Part shown: piece by piece, positions 41,489 to 52,067 of the stretch
Layout: each line of letters opens with the position of its first letter
Position numbering within the stretch: the first letter of the stretch is position 1
NCBI RefSeq assembly: GCF_001014615.2
Contig: NZ_LBCQ02000008.1
Span: 248,001 to 312,000 of the forward strand
Reading direction: 5' to 3'
DNA: 64,000 nucleotides
Origin: Aquamicrobium sp. LC103
Lineage (GTDB): Bacteria > Pseudomonadota > Alphaproteobacteria > Rhizobiales > Rhizobiaceae
Program-made: the position numbers and the translations under genes
The notes under the pieces: model-generated
The model's input: the letters and a program-made list of their open reading frames with translations, nothing else
Told to the model about the DNA's origin: nothing
Database searches by the model: none

Positions 41489-42904
41489 TCAGAACGTGAG
41501 CGGCGAGTGATAGTCCCGTCCCGCGCGCCTCTCGGCATGCTCGCGGCGCGCTGCGTCCAGAAGGTCGGGGTCGGCCAGAAGCGTCAGCGCCGTGCCTCCG
41601 ATCGTTGCGGCTGCATGGGCCATGGCTTTATGCGCTGCCGGCGAACAGCCCTGTGCCACCACTTGCCAGCTATGGCTGGGCGTGCCCGCGGCCCAGGTCG
41701 CTGTCGCGCATTCGACTGTAGGCACCATCCAACTGACATCGCCCACATCGGTCGATCCGCTGCCCTGCCACATGCGCCCGTCATATCGGCGCAGTCCCGC
41801 ATGCAGCGACACCTTTCCTTCCTGTCCGCAAGCGAACATGTCGGGCTCTCCCAGCGCCTTGCGGTCGCTGTCGGCGAGGCCCGGCAGCGTAGCCCGGATC
41901 TGCGCCGCGTAAGCGCGATCCGCATCGGAATATGCGAGAGGTCCAAGCCGCTCCATCGCGGCATGCATCGTTTTGCACAGGACGGAATTCGGGATGACGT
42001 TCGACGCGCCGCCTGCGGCCAGAATCTCGACTTCGGTCGAGGTCATCAGAGCCGCGCCGCGGGCAATGTCGTCTACCCTGGCGACCAGATCGCGCAGCTC
42101 GTCGAGTTCCGGTGCACGGATGAAATAGAGCGCGGCGGCCCTTGCCTGCACCACGCCGGGAGCGCTGCCGCCGCTGTCGGTGATCGCATAATGCAGTCGC
42201 GCATCCTGCGGCATGTGCTCGCGCAGGAAATTGGCGCCGATATTCATCAGTTCGAGCGCGTCGAGCGCGCTGCGGCCGAGATGCGGCGACATGGCGGCGT
42301 GCGCGGCCCGGCCGTGGAAGCGATAGGTGCGGTTCATCACGGCGAGTGTCGAGCGCGCCCTGACGCCGTTGAAGGTGCCCGGATGCCAGCCGAGCGTCGC
42401 GGCCGCATCGTCGAACGCACCGTCCCGCACCATGATGACCTTGCCGAAGCCGCCTTCCTCGGCGGGGCAGCCATAGTAGCGCACGATGCCCGGCATGCCC
42501 GTCTCGCGCAGCGTTGCCGCGAGCGCGGCTGCGGCCAGCATGGAGCCCGCGCCGAGCAGATTGTGCCCGCAGCCATGGCCCGGAGCGCCCTGCTCGACCG
42601 GAACTGGGGTGGTGACGCCCGCCTGCTGGCTGAGGCCCGGCAGGGCGTCGAACTCGCCGAGTATGGCGATGACCGGCCCCTGCGTTCCCGTTTCCGCAAT
42701 GAAGGCGGTTTTCAGTCCCGCGACGTCCCGCTCTATTCGAAAACCCTCCGCCTTCATCGCGCGGATCTGCGCGGCAGCCGATCGAACCTCCTCGAAGCCC
42801 AGTTCGGGATGCGCCCAGATCTCGTCGGCGACGGCGGCGAAGGTCGGCTTCAGTCGCGTGACATGCGCGTCGAGCCGAACCAATACGTCCTGGGGGGCGG
42901 GCAT
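41489..42904 (-). CDS. M20-family amidohydrolase, AbgB-like (p-aminobenzoyl-glutamate hydrolase subunit B type)
   Basis: A 471-residue metallohydrolase close in length and sequence to E. coli AbgB. Shared blocks include EIWAHPELGFEEVRSA, ILGEFDALPGLSQQAG, APGHGCGHNLLGAGS, RYYGCPAEEGGFGKVIMVR, SPHLGRSALDALELM and DVGDVSWMVPTVEC. The metal ligands lie in GHGCGH and PAEEGG. AbgB acts with AbgA to cut an aminoacyl amide of p-aminobenzoyl-glutamate; AbgA is absent here. M20 proteins also remove N-acyl groups from amino acids. It is the last gene of a 12.7 kb operon. The start at 42904 is immediately after the CocE-type stop; the frame to 43207 is a shadow. Confidence 0.92.
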   Translation of the reverse strand: MPAPQDVLVRLDAHVTRLKPTFAAVADEIWAHPELGFEEVRSAAAQIRAMKAEGFRIERDVAGLKTAFIAETGTQGPVIAILGEFDALPGLSQQAGVTTPVPVEQGAPGHGCGHNLLGAGSMLAAAALAATLRETGMPGIVRYYGCPAEEGGFGKVIMVRDGAFDDAAATLGWHPGTFNGVRARSTLAVMNRTYRFHGRAAHAAMSPHLGRSALDALELMNIGANFLREHMPQDARLHYAITDSGGSAPGVVQARAAALYFIRAPELDELRDLVARVDDIARGAALMTSTEVEILAAGGASNVIPNSVLCKTMHAAMERLGPLAYSDADRAYAAQIRATLPGLADSDRKALGEPDMFACGQEGKVSLHAGLRRYDGRMWQGSGSTDVGDVSWMVPTVECATATWAAGTPSHSWQVVAQGCSPAAHKAMAHAAATIGGTALTLLADPDLLDAARREHAERRAGRDYHSPLTF

Positions 42905-42909
42905 TGGGT

Positions 42910-44817
42910 TCAGGCCCCGGTTTCGCGGATCGGCAGGATCAGCCGCGATGGATGCGCCGGATCGTGATGAATGCTGTTCGTCGCCCGGCGCAGATGCGTG
43001 TGATATCCCAACGGCTCGCCCGTGTTCGGGTTGACGTCGAAACGCGGGAAGGACGAGGACGAGATGAGCAGCCGCAACCGGTGCCCCGGCGCGAAGACGT
43101 TGCTGACCGGATAGAGCGGAAAGCGGACACGCACGACTTCGCCTTGGCTCATCATCGTCGGCCGGTCGAACCCGTCGCGGTAGCGGACGCGGAAGATGCT
43201 GTCGCAAAGGTTCAGGCGGTAGCCTTCCGGCCAGGCCTCGCTGACCGGGTAGACATCCTGCAGCATGCAGAAGAGGTCGGTGTCGGGCGCATCCGACGAC
43301 AGGAAGATCTCGACCTCCGGCGACCCGGTGATCTCGGTCTCCCCGGCGAAGGGCGCGGTGGTGAAGGCAAGTACGTCCGGCCGTTCGGCGAGGTCGCCGA
43401 AAGGCGGCTGCGCGAACATGCCGGCATGCGTCACCTGGTCGGTCGCGCCCTGCAGCACGATGCTCTGGCGAAGGCTGATCGGGTCGCCGGTGCGCATCAT
43501 GCGAGGGAAGTGCGGCAGATTCTGAGTCATCGACGAGACGTTGCCCGCCACCGTCGGCATCGGATGCGCGGGATCGAAGACGAAGCTGCTCGGAGCCGTG
43601 TCGGCCGGCGCCCGAGGTGCAAGCCCGCCGTCGCCCTGCAGGAACCAGTCATGGTTCACCACGCCTTCGGGCGGCCATTGTCCGGCAGAGATCCATTGTC
43701 CGCCATGGACGAGCTGTCCTTGCGGATTCCTGCCGCCGTCACCGCCCATGCGGAAATAACGGACCTTGGGCTGGTCCCGGAAGGCCGTCTCGTCGCCTTT
43801 CAGCCAGCGATCGAAGAAGCGCAGCATCATCGTGCGTCGGTCGGGTGCGAGATTGCCCTTGATGGGCGCACCCGGGCCCATATCAACCTGGCCGGCCATG
43901 CGGTTGTCGAAGTTGGGTCCGCCGTGCACCCCGCCGCCCATCAGCAGATATTGGTTGTCGATCCGCGCATCCATGGCGAGAAAATTCTCGACGGAGGAGC
44001 GAGCATAGCTGTCGTACCAGGCGCCGGCATACATGGTGGGAATATCGGCCGACTTGTCGCGGTAGGGTTCGAAATTGCGGCTCGGGTTCTTCCAGAACGG
44101 TCCGTCGTCGCCATTGCGGTAGAGATCTAGTGCCCATTTCTCCCATTTCGGCAGCGGCGCAAGCGGACTGTCGTCTTCGCTCCAGGGCAGGCGACAGAAC
44201 CAATCGTACATCTTCTCGGCGTTGCGGATCAGCTCGGCCTGTATCTTGGGATCCGCATGGGCTTCCTGCGCGTGGATGCCGTTGGTGACGGCCCAGGCCA
44301 GCCAGCGCAGCTCCATCGCGCCATTGTGGCGGATCGCCGAGGTCAGCCCGTTCGATCCGCCCTGGTTGATCCACATCGCGCGCAGGTGAGGTGGCCGTTC
44401 GAGTGCGGCGGCGTTCTGGTTCCAGGCGCGCAGCGACGATCCCTGCGTGCCGATCATGCCGTTGCAATAGGGCAGCGCCGCCAGCCATTCGATCACGTCG
44501 TAGCCGTCGGTGCCGTCCTGGTCGAGGAGCACGAAATCTCCCTCGGACTCATACCGTCCGCGTGCGTCCTGCACGGCATAGAGGTAGCCGCGTTTCGCGA
44601 AGAACTCGCCGTTGCCGGCCTGTCCCGAGGGCCCTTTGCCCGAGCGCGTGTCATAGGGAGAGCGTGTCAGCACCGCCGGAAAAGGACCGGGCAGGGGATC
44701 GCCGTTGTGGGCGGGACGGTAGACGTCGACCGAGAGCCTCACCCCGTCCCGCGCCGTGACCTTCATCCCGCGCGAGATGACGACGTCGTATTCCGCTGTG
44801 GTCGGTTCCGCGCTCAT
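42910..44817 (-). CDS. CocE/NonD-family hydrolase (Xaa-Pro dipeptidyl-peptidase/cocaine-esterase-like)
   Basis: A 635-residue serine hydrolase. The N-terminal alpha/beta domain starts GVRLSVDVYRP and AVLTRSPYDTR, with YAVQDARGRYESEGDF. The nucleophile lies in MIGTQGSSLRAWNQ, where the last glycine of the usual GxSYxG motif is not kept. The C-terminal jelly-roll domain has GSPEVEIFLSSDAPDTDLF and RLLISSSSFPRFDVNPNTG. Members hydrolyse acyl esters or N-acyl amides such as cocaine, glutaryl-cephalosporins or alpha-amino esters. ATG 44817 follows GAGGAGAAAAA. In the operon it precedes the AbgB-like gene and follows a CoA ligase gene. Confidence 0.92.
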   Translation of the reverse strand: MSAEPTTAEYDVVISRGMKVTARDGVRLSVDVYRPAHNGDPLPGPFPAVLTRSPYDTRSGKGPSGQAGNGEFFAKRGYLYAVQDARGRYESEGDFVLLDQDGTDGYDVIEWLAALPYCNGMIGTQGSSLRAWNQNAAALERPPHLRAMWINQGGSNGLTSAIRHNGAMELRWLAWAVTNGIHAQEAHADPKIQAELIRNAEKMYDWFCRLPWSEDDSPLAPLPKWEKWALDLYRNGDDGPFWKNPSRNFEPYRDKSADIPTMYAGAWYDSYARSSVENFLAMDARIDNQYLLMGGGVHGGPNFDNRMAGQVDMGPGAPIKGNLAPDRRTMMLRFFDRWLKGDETAFRDQPKVRYFRMGGDGGRNPQGQLVHGGQWISAGQWPPEGVVNHDWFLQGDGGLAPRAPADTAPSSFVFDPAHPMPTVAGNVSSMTQNLPHFPRMMRTGDPISLRQSIVLQGATDQVTHAGMFAQPPFGDLAERPDVLAFTTAPFAGETEITGSPEVEIFLSSDAPDTDLFCMLQDVYPVSEAWPEGYRLNLCDSIFRVRYRDGFDRPTMMSQGEVVRVRFPLYPVSNVFAPGHRLRLLISSSSFPRFDVNPNTGEPLGYHTHLRRATNSIHHDPAHPSRLILPIRETGA

Positions 44818-44830
44818 GATTTTTCTCCTC

Positions 44831-46504
44831 TCAGCCGGCAGGGGCAATGCTGTTGCGATGGGCCAGCTCTTCCTGCTGGCGCAGAATGCGGCGCTGGACC
44901 TTGCCCACCGACGATTTCGGAAGATCCGCAACGAATTCGATGCGGCGGGGATATTTGTAGGGCGCGGTCAGCCGCTTGACGAAATCCTGCAGCTCGCGCA
45001 CCAGCTCCTCGCTGCCCCGGTGGCCGTCATGCAGCACGACAAAGGCTTTCACCACCTCGCCGCGCTCGGGATCGGGACTTGCGACCGCCGCCGCCTCGCG
45101 TACCAGCGGATGCTCCGTCAGGGCGTTCTCGACCTCTTGCGGGCCGATGCGGTAGCCGGCCGAATTGATGACGTCATCGGCACGGCCCTCATAGTAGAGA
45201 TAGCCGTCCGCGTCGCGACGGGCGTTGTCGCCGGTGAGGAAAAACTCCTGCCCGTCGACGGTCGCCCGCGTCGCCGCCGTCCTGTCCGGATCACGCCAAT
45301 AGCCCAGCATCAGATGGGCGCTCGGCAGCCTGAGCGCGATCTGACCGGTCTCGCCGGTCGGGGCGATCCGCCCATCCTCCGTGACGAGGTCGAGCGTGAC
45401 GCCGGGCAGCGCGCGCCCCATCGATCCGGGCCGCACCTCGGTATCGCGGTAGTTGGCGACCAGCATCAGGGTCTCAGTCAGGCCGTAGGCTTCAAGAACC
45501 GGAGTGCCGGTCATCTCCTGCCAGCGGGCGAGCACCGGCGGGTTCAGCGACTCGCCGGCGGAAACGGTCAGCCGCAGCGCGGGCAGGCTGCGTCCGGTCA
45601 GCTCCAACGCCACGAGATGGCGCAGCTCCGTCGCCGCGGCGCAGTAGACGGTGACGCCGTGGCGTTCCAGAAGCTCGATCCGGAAGGCCGGGTCGAAGGG
45701 GCCGTCGTAGAACAGCACGGCGCTGCCCCGGCTCCACGGCCCGAACAGGATCGACGTACCGGCCTTCGACCATCCTGTGTCGGCCGTGCAGAACATCACG
45801 TCGTCGGGGCCGAGATCGAGCCAGTGTTCTGCCGAGCCGCGCCAGGTGTAGAGCGCCCGGGCGGCATGGGTCACTCCTTTCGGAAGGCCCGTCGACCCCG
45901 ACGTGTAGAAGATCAGGGCGGGGTCCTCGGCCGCGACCGTCGCGGCGACGAAGGGCGTCGCTGGCGCCTCGGCCAGAAGCTCGGCGAAATCGAGCCAGCC
46001 CGCGGGCGGAGGGGCCGCGGGCAAGCTGCCGCCCGGCGGAACGGCGGGATCGGCGGCGATGCGTAGGATCCCGGCGGGGCTGCCGGCGAACTTGCCGGTT
46101 TCGGCTGCCGTGGTGATGATCGCCTTCGCGCCGGAATTGTCCAGGCGGTGCGCTAAATCCTTGGCCGTCAGCATGGTGACGCAGGGAATGGCGACAGCCC
46201 CCAGCTTCAGGACCGCGATCATGGCGATCTGCCAGGCGGGGATGCGCGGCAGCATGACGATGACGCGGTCGCCTGCCGTGATGCCCCTCGTGCGAAGGGC
46301 GGCCGCCAGCCGGTCGGTCAATTCCGCGATCTCGGCGAAGCTGTAATTCCGCACGGTGCCGGCGGCATTGCACCAGATCAGCGCGGGCCCGCCTTGCGCG
46401 CGCATCGGGTCGATGGCCAAGCGATCGACCACATCGGTGCCGAAATTAAAGTTTGCCGGCACCTCGAGCCTGTAGTCGGCACGCAACCTGTCGTAACGAT
46501 CCAT
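44831..46504 (-). CDS. AMP-forming acyl-CoA synthetase (ACSM/medium-chain type)
   Basis: A 557-residue adenylate-forming ligase. The ATP-binding loop is TSGSTGLPKGVTHAA. CTADTGWSKAGTSILFGPW, LEAYGLTETLMLVANY, LTGDNARRDADGYLYYEGRADDVI and the C-terminal lysine in LPKSSVGKVQRRIL follow in order. This pattern fits acetyl/medium-chain ligases that activate a carboxylate to an acyl-CoA. The ligase can activate the acid released by the hydrolases in the same operon; this is inference. Confidence 0.95.
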   Translation of the reverse strand: MDRYDRLRADYRLEVPANFNFGTDVVDRLAIDPMRAQGGPALIWCNAAGTVRNYSFAEIAELTDRLAAALRTRGITAGDRVIVMLPRIPAWQIAMIAVLKLGAVAIPCVTMLTAKDLAHRLDNSGAKAIITTAAETGKFAGSPAGILRIAADPAVPPGGSLPAAPPPAGWLDFAELLAEAPATPFVAATVAAEDPALIFYTSGSTGLPKGVTHAARALYTWRGSAEHWLDLGPDDVMFCTADTGWSKAGTSILFGPWSRGSAVLFYDGPFDPAFRIELLERHGVTVYCAAATELRHLVALELTGRSLPALRLTVSAGESLNPPVLARWQEMTGTPVLEAYGLTETLMLVANYRDTEVRPGSMGRALPGVTLDLVTEDGRIAPTGETGQIALRLPSAHLMLGYWRDPDRTAATRATVDGQEFFLTGDNARRDADGYLYYEGRADDVINSAGYRIGPQEVENALTEHPLVREAAAVASPDPERGEVVKAFVVLHDGHRGSEELVRELQDFVKRLTAPYKYPRRIEFVADLPKSSVGKVQRRILRQQEELAHRNSIAPAG

Positions 46505-46540
46505 TTCTGCTTTTCCCGGTCGGTTGTCGCCTGCGCGTGC

Positions 46541-47419
46541 TCAGCGTGCGCGCACGTCTGCAAGGAATGCGCGGGCATGCGCGGCGAGAACCTCGGGCTG
46601 ATCGCCCCAGATCGTGTGGTTGCTGTTTTCGACGATCTCGAGCCGGGCGTCGGGGAAGCTCCGAAGCAGTTCCTCGGCCTGGGAGGCGGCAAGCACGTTC
46701 GACCTGTCGGCATTCAGGATCAGCACGGGCGCCCTTACCGCTGCGATATCGGCCGACTGGTCGGTCGAAAGGTTGAGGAAGACCTTGGTGATGGCGGTCA
46801 GGTCGTAGGCCCAGCTCCAGCTTCCGTCCGGTTCCCGGCGGAAATCGCCTTCCATCGCGATGCGATGCATATCCTCGCGCAGCCCCGCACGTTGGGGCAG
46901 GGACCGGCAAAAGGCTTCGGCCTCCGCGCGAACCGGATAGTTGCGGCGACGCGAATAGTGCGAACGGAGATATTTCACGATCTCGACCTCGGAGACGAAG
47001 AAGCTCGGATCGGACAGGATCAGCCCTGCCACGCGTTCGGGATGGGCGGCGGCGAAAGACGTCGCGACCTGATTGCCGACCGAGCTGCCGACGAGAACGA
47101 TCTCCGAAAGGTCCAGCTTCTCCGCAAGGGCGGCTACGTCGTCCGCCAGCTCCGCAATCGTATAGCTGGTAGCGGGCCGGTCGGACGCTCCATGCCCGCG
47201 CATGTCGAGTGCGATGACGCGGCAGCCGTCGCGCAGGCTGGCGGCGAGATGGCCCCAGGCATGCGCGGTCATGGAGGTGCCATGCAGGCACAACAGCACG
47301 GGCCCGTTGCCGCCGGTGTCGAGATAACGCAGCCGCAGGCCGTCGAGCTCCGCAAAATGCGAGGTCCATTGCGGATCGATGATCGGGTCGGTCGAAGCGG
47401 CGGTGGAGGTCTGGATCAT
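46541..47419 (-). CDS. Alpha/beta-fold hydrolase
   Basis: A 292-residue alpha/beta hydrolase without a signal peptide. LLCLHGTSMTAHAWGHLA forms the oxyanion region, VIALDMRGHGASDRP is the usual following strand, and LVGSSVGNQVATSFAAAHPE holds the nucleophile serine in GSSVG. The histidine is in NSNHTIWGDQP. Such proteins hydrolyse esters, lactones or C-C bonds. It lies between the ATPase and CoA-ligase genes of the long operon, so it acts on the imported material. Substrate unknown. Confidence 0.9.
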   Translation of the reverse strand: MIQTSTAASTDPIIDPQWTSHFAELDGLRLRYLDTGGNGPVLLCLHGTSMTAHAWGHLAASLRDGCRVIALDMRGHGASDRPATSYTIAELADDVAALAEKLDLSEIVLVGSSVGNQVATSFAAAHPERVAGLILSDPSFFVSEVEIVKYLRSHYSRRRNYPVRAEAEAFCRSLPQRAGLREDMHRIAMEGDFRREPDGSWSWAYDLTAITKVFLNLSTDQSADIAAVRAPVLILNADRSNVLAASQAEELLRSFPDARLEIVENSNHTIWGDQPEVLAAHARAFLADVRAR

Positions 47420-47444
47420 TCGGAAGTATTCCTTGTCGGAAGGG

Positions 47445-48490
<1,046 letters not shown>

Positions 48491-48494
<4 letters not shown>

Positions 48495-49504
48495 GATGCG
48501 GGCGCCTCCTCGAGCAGGCACCGCATCGCGCGGCTTTCGGACAGCGAGTCCAGCACCGGGCGCGTGACGCTGCAGGCGGGGACGGCCACCGGACAACGTG
48601 GATGGAAACGGCACCCGGAAGGCATCGAGCGGGCGGACGGAACGGACCCCGGCAGCGCCGTGACCCGAGTGCCCGGAATGCCTGTGGGCAGGCTCGCCAT
48701 CAAGGCGCGGGTATAGGGATGGCGTGGCGCCCGGATGATCTCGTCGACCGTGCCCGTCTCCACCACCTGGCCGGCATACATGACCGCCACGCGATCGGCC
48801 ATCGCCGCCACCACCCCGAAATCGTGGGTCACGATCACCAGCGCCAGTCCGAGTTCCCGCTGCAGGCGGCGGATCAGGCCGAGCACCTGAGCCTGGATGG
48901 TCACGTCGAGCGCGGTGGTGGGCTCGTCAGCGATCAGCAGGTCCGGCTCTGAGGCCAGCGCAATGGCGATCATCACCCGCTGCCGCTGCCCGCCCGATAG
49001 CTGATGCGGATAACGGTCGAGCGCCTCCTCGGGGTCGGGCAATCCGACGTGACGGAGCCAATCGGTGCCCTTGCGGCGTAGTTCCGGCTGACTGAAGCGG
49101 TCGGTTTGGCGCAGGGCCTCGTTCAGTTGCTGGCCGATGGTGAACACGGGATCGAGCGCGCGGGACGGGTTCTGGAAGATCATGCCGATCCGCCGCCCGC
49201 GCAGGCCCCGCCGCCGCCGCTCGCGATCGTCGAGGCGGGTGATGTCCTCGCCGTCGAAACGGATGCTGCCCTGGGTGATGGTGCCCCCCGCGCCCAGAAG
49301 GCCGGTGACGGCCAGCACCGTCACCGATTTGCCCGAGCCGGATTCTCCGATGACCGCCAACGCTTCCCCGCGCCCCACCGACAGCGTCACGTCGGAGCAG
49401 ACCTCATGGCTGCCGGACCTGTTGCTGTAGGTGACGGCGACATTTTCCACCGCGAGAAGGGCGGAGCGCGCCGAGGCGGCATCGAGGGAAGGTTGGAGCG
49501 GCAT
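48491..49504 (-). CDS. Peptide-type ABC transporter ATPase (DppD family)
   Basis: A 337-residue ATPase. Walker A GESGSGKS, signature [15 protein letters not shown], Walker [20 protein letters not shown], and a C-terminal cysteine-bearing segment [17 protein letters not shown] are present. It forms the ATP-hydrolysing pair with the DppF-type protein. It starts 16 bases after the binding-protein stop; unlike the other systems here, no stem-loop separates these genes. Confidence 0.95.
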
Positions 49505-49520
49505 CGTCTGTCCTACCTGC

Positions 49521-51137
49521 TCAATCGGTGACCGAGACTTCGGGCAGGCTGGGGAAGCCTTGCGTCATCATGGGATGCCAGCCCTTTACCCGCGCGTGGG
49601 CGGGATGCAGAAGCACGGCCGCCCAGACCGGCAGCGGATTGGCGACATTCGCCGCGATGTAGCGCTGGATTTCATGAATTTGGGCTACGCGCTCGGCAGG
49701 ATCGACGGCCGCTTGCTGCGCCTCGATCATCGCGGTCAATTTGGGATCGTCCACCTTGGTGTAGTTGCGGTTGCCGCCGGGCAGGTAATGGGTGGTGAAA
49801 TATTCGTCCGCTTCGGCGAACGGGCTCATGATGAGAAACAGCGCCTGGAAATTGCCTTCCGAGGCCAGCGCCTGGCCCGAGGCGGTATCGACGAGGCGGA
49901 TCTGCGCGGTAACGCCGATTTCGGCGAGGTCCTGCTGAATCCATTCCGCTTCGCGTACGAACTCCTCGCCATAGTTCAGCACGGTGAATTCGAACGACAG
50001 CCCGTCGGCATAGCCCGCCTCGGCGAGGAGACGTTTCGCCTTCTCATGATCGGGCGTGCCGTAAAGGGCGATACGCTCCTTTTCGGGCAGGGTCTGAGTG
50101 GTCAGGGCCGGCCCCACCGGAGCTCCGATGGCGCCGCCGCCGCGCACCACCTCACCGAGCGCAAGCCGGTCGATGGCCAGATTGATGGCCTGACGCACGC
50201 GGATATCCGCGAACGGTTCGAACGACGGGTTGAGGTACAGCTCGGTCTGGTTGCCTGCGATGGTCTGGATGTCCTGCAGGTCCGGAACCGCCTGCTTGAT
50301 GCCCTCCATCTGCGTCAGGTTCAGCGGGCCGAACCAGATGTCGATTTGCCCGGCGCGGAAAGCCATGATCCGCGCGTTCAGGTCCTTGAGCGGCAGGATT
50401 TCCACCTCGTCCAGATAGGGGAGCTGTTCGCCTGCGGCGCTTCGTCCGTAATAGGCGGGATTGCGGACGTAGCGGGTGGCGACACCCGGTTCGTCGCTCT
50501 CGAGAACGAAGGGGCCGGTGCCGATGACGGTTGTGTTGCGATCGTAGCCGCCGTTGAACGTCTCTTGCGGAAGGATCCACATGTTCTGATGAGCCAGGTT
50601 CTGGAGCAGAACCACATTCGGCCGCTTCAACGTGATGACGACCGTGTGGTCGTCGGGCGCCGCTATCCTGTCCACCGCGGAAAGAAGACCCCGCTGCACG
50701 CCTCCTTCGCGGATCGCTTCATAGGTCGCGACCACGTCGGCGGCGACGAAGCGGCGACCCGAAACGGGCACGACGTCCTGCCAGACCGCATCGTCGCGCA
50801 GATGGAACGTGTAGGTCAGCCCATCCGGCGAGATCTCCCAGCTTTTGGCGAGGCCGGGCTTGGGAATGAACTCGCCGTATCCCACTTCGGGTCCGGTGCT
50901 CCACTCGATCAACCTGCTGAGAGCGAGCCCGAGCCGCGAATGGACGGCGAACTCGGTGCTGGCCAGCGGATCGAAGTTCGGTGCGTCGGCATGAATGTTG
51001 ATCGTCACCTTGCCGCCGTGATGCGGCGCTTCCTGAGCATGGAGCGCCGCCGGCAGCACGAGGCTCGCGCCAAGGGCGAGGGCGGGGAGAAGGCGATCGA
51101 GGGCTTTGATGCCGTGGCGTTCGAGGAGAGGAGACAT
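49521..51137 (-). CDS. Peptide-type ABC transporter substrate-binding protein (SBP family 5)
   Basis: A 538-residue periplasmic protein. A signal peptide is near residues 15-38 (LLPALALGASLVLPAALHAQ). Family-5 parts include YTFHLRDDAVWQDVVPVSGR, a TVIGTGPFVLES loop, and ADIRVRQAINLAIDR. The GGKVTINIHADAPNFDPL start of the mature protein is usual for the family. It serves the DppBCDF genes that flank it. ATG 51137 has AGGAGAGGAGA ahead. The substrate is unknown, but downstream amide and ester hydrolases suggest conjugates. Confidence 0.94.
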   Translation of the reverse strand: MSPLLERHGIKALDRLLPALALGASLVLPAALHAQEAPHHGGKVTINIHADAPNFDPLASTEFAVHSRLGLALSRLIEWSTGPEVGYGEFIPKPGLAKSWEISPDGLTYTFHLRDDAVWQDVVPVSGRRFVAADVVATYEAIREGGVQRGLLSAVDRIAAPDDHTVVITLKRPNVVLLQNLAHQNMWILPQETFNGGYDRNTTVIGTGPFVLESDEPGVATRYVRNPAYYGRSAAGEQLPYLDEVEILPLKDLNARIMAFRAGQIDIWFGPLNLTQMEGIKQAVPDLQDIQTIAGNQTELYLNPSFEPFADIRVRQAINLAIDRLALGEVVRGGGAIGAPVGPALTTQTLPEKERIALYGTPDHEKAKRLLAEAGYADGLSFEFTVLNYGEEFVREAEWIQQDLAEIGVTAQIRLVDTASGQALASEGNFQALFLIMSPFAEADEYFTTHYLPGGNRNYTKVDDPKLTAMIEAQQAAVDPAERVAQIHEIQRYIAANVANPLPVWAAVLLHPAHARVKGWHPMMTQGFPSLPEVSVTD

Positions 51138-51188
51138 GTCGATCCTGTGTCGTTGGCGTGGATGGGGGCAGGCATAAGTCGAGGCGGA

Positions 51189-52067
51189 TCAGCGATTGCG
51201 CGGGTCGAGAACGTCGCGCAGCACGTCTCCCATGAGGTTGAGGACAAGTACGCTTATCGTCAGCATCAGACCTGGAAAGACGATCAGCCAGGGAGCCGTG
51301 CCGATGAAACGCGTCCCTTGCGACAGCATGGTGCCGAGCGAGGGATTGGGTGGCGGGGTGCCGACGCCGAGGAAGCTCAGCGCGGCTTCGGTCATGATCG
51401 CCACCCCGAAGGTGAGCGATCCCATGACCAGCATCGTGGGCATGACGTTGGGCGCGCAGTGGGTGAGAATGATGCGCCAGGGCGAGGCGCCGAGGACCCG
51501 CGCGGCGGACATGAAATCATAGGCGCGGATCTTGAGCACCTCGGAGCGCACCACTCGCACGAAGCGCGGAATCTGCGCCATGGCCACGGCGATGATGACG
51601 TTCCTGACGCTCGGCCCCAGCAGTGCCGCGATGAAGAGCGACAGGATGAGGGAGGGCAACGTGTCCAGCGCCTCGACCACGCGCTGGATCACCATGTCGA
51701 TCCAGCCGCCGAAGAAGCCCGAAATCAATCCGATGATCCCGCCCACCAACATGGTGATCGCGACGACCATCAATCCCACGAAGAGCGAGATGCGCGTCCC
51801 ATGAAGGACGCGCGAAAGCACGTCGCGGCCGATGTCGTCGGTGCCGAACCAATGCACCACGTCCGGGGCGCGCAGAACGGCGCGGCGGTCCTGGAAGAGC
51901 GGATCATACTGCGCGATCAGCGGCGCGAAGAGCGCGAGCAGGATCACCGCGACGAGGACGAGCAGCGCGATCAGGCCGACCGGCTCGTGCATGATGCCGC
52001 GCAGCACCGCAAGCGTGCGGCTTTCGCGCCGGGCGAGGGTCTCTTCGGAAAGGTTCGTCGTGCTCAT
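51189..52067 (-). CDS. Peptide-type ABC transporter permease (DppC family)
   Basis: A 292-residue permease. WFGTDDIGRDVLSRVLHGTRISL is the DppC hallmark; the transport loop is IRAYDFMSAARVLGASPWRI, and MTEAALSFLGVGTPPPNPS closes the core. ATG 52067 overlaps the DppB-type stop. It forms the transmembrane channel with the DppB-type subunit. Confidence 0.95.
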   Translation of the reverse strand: MSTTNLSEETLARRESRTLAVLRGIMHEPVGLIALLVLVAVILLALFAPLIAQYDPLFQDRRAVLRAPDVVHWFGTDDIGRDVLSRVLHGTRISLFVGLMVVAITMLVGGIIGLISGFFGGWIDMVIQRVVEALDTLPSLILSLFIAALLGPSVRNVIIAVAMAQIPRFVRVVRSEVLKIRAYDFMSAARVLGASPWRIILTHCAPNVMPTMLVMGSLTFGVAIMTEAALSFLGVGTPPPNPSLGTMLSQGTRFIGTAPWLIVFPGLMLTISVLVLNLMGDVLRDVLDPRNR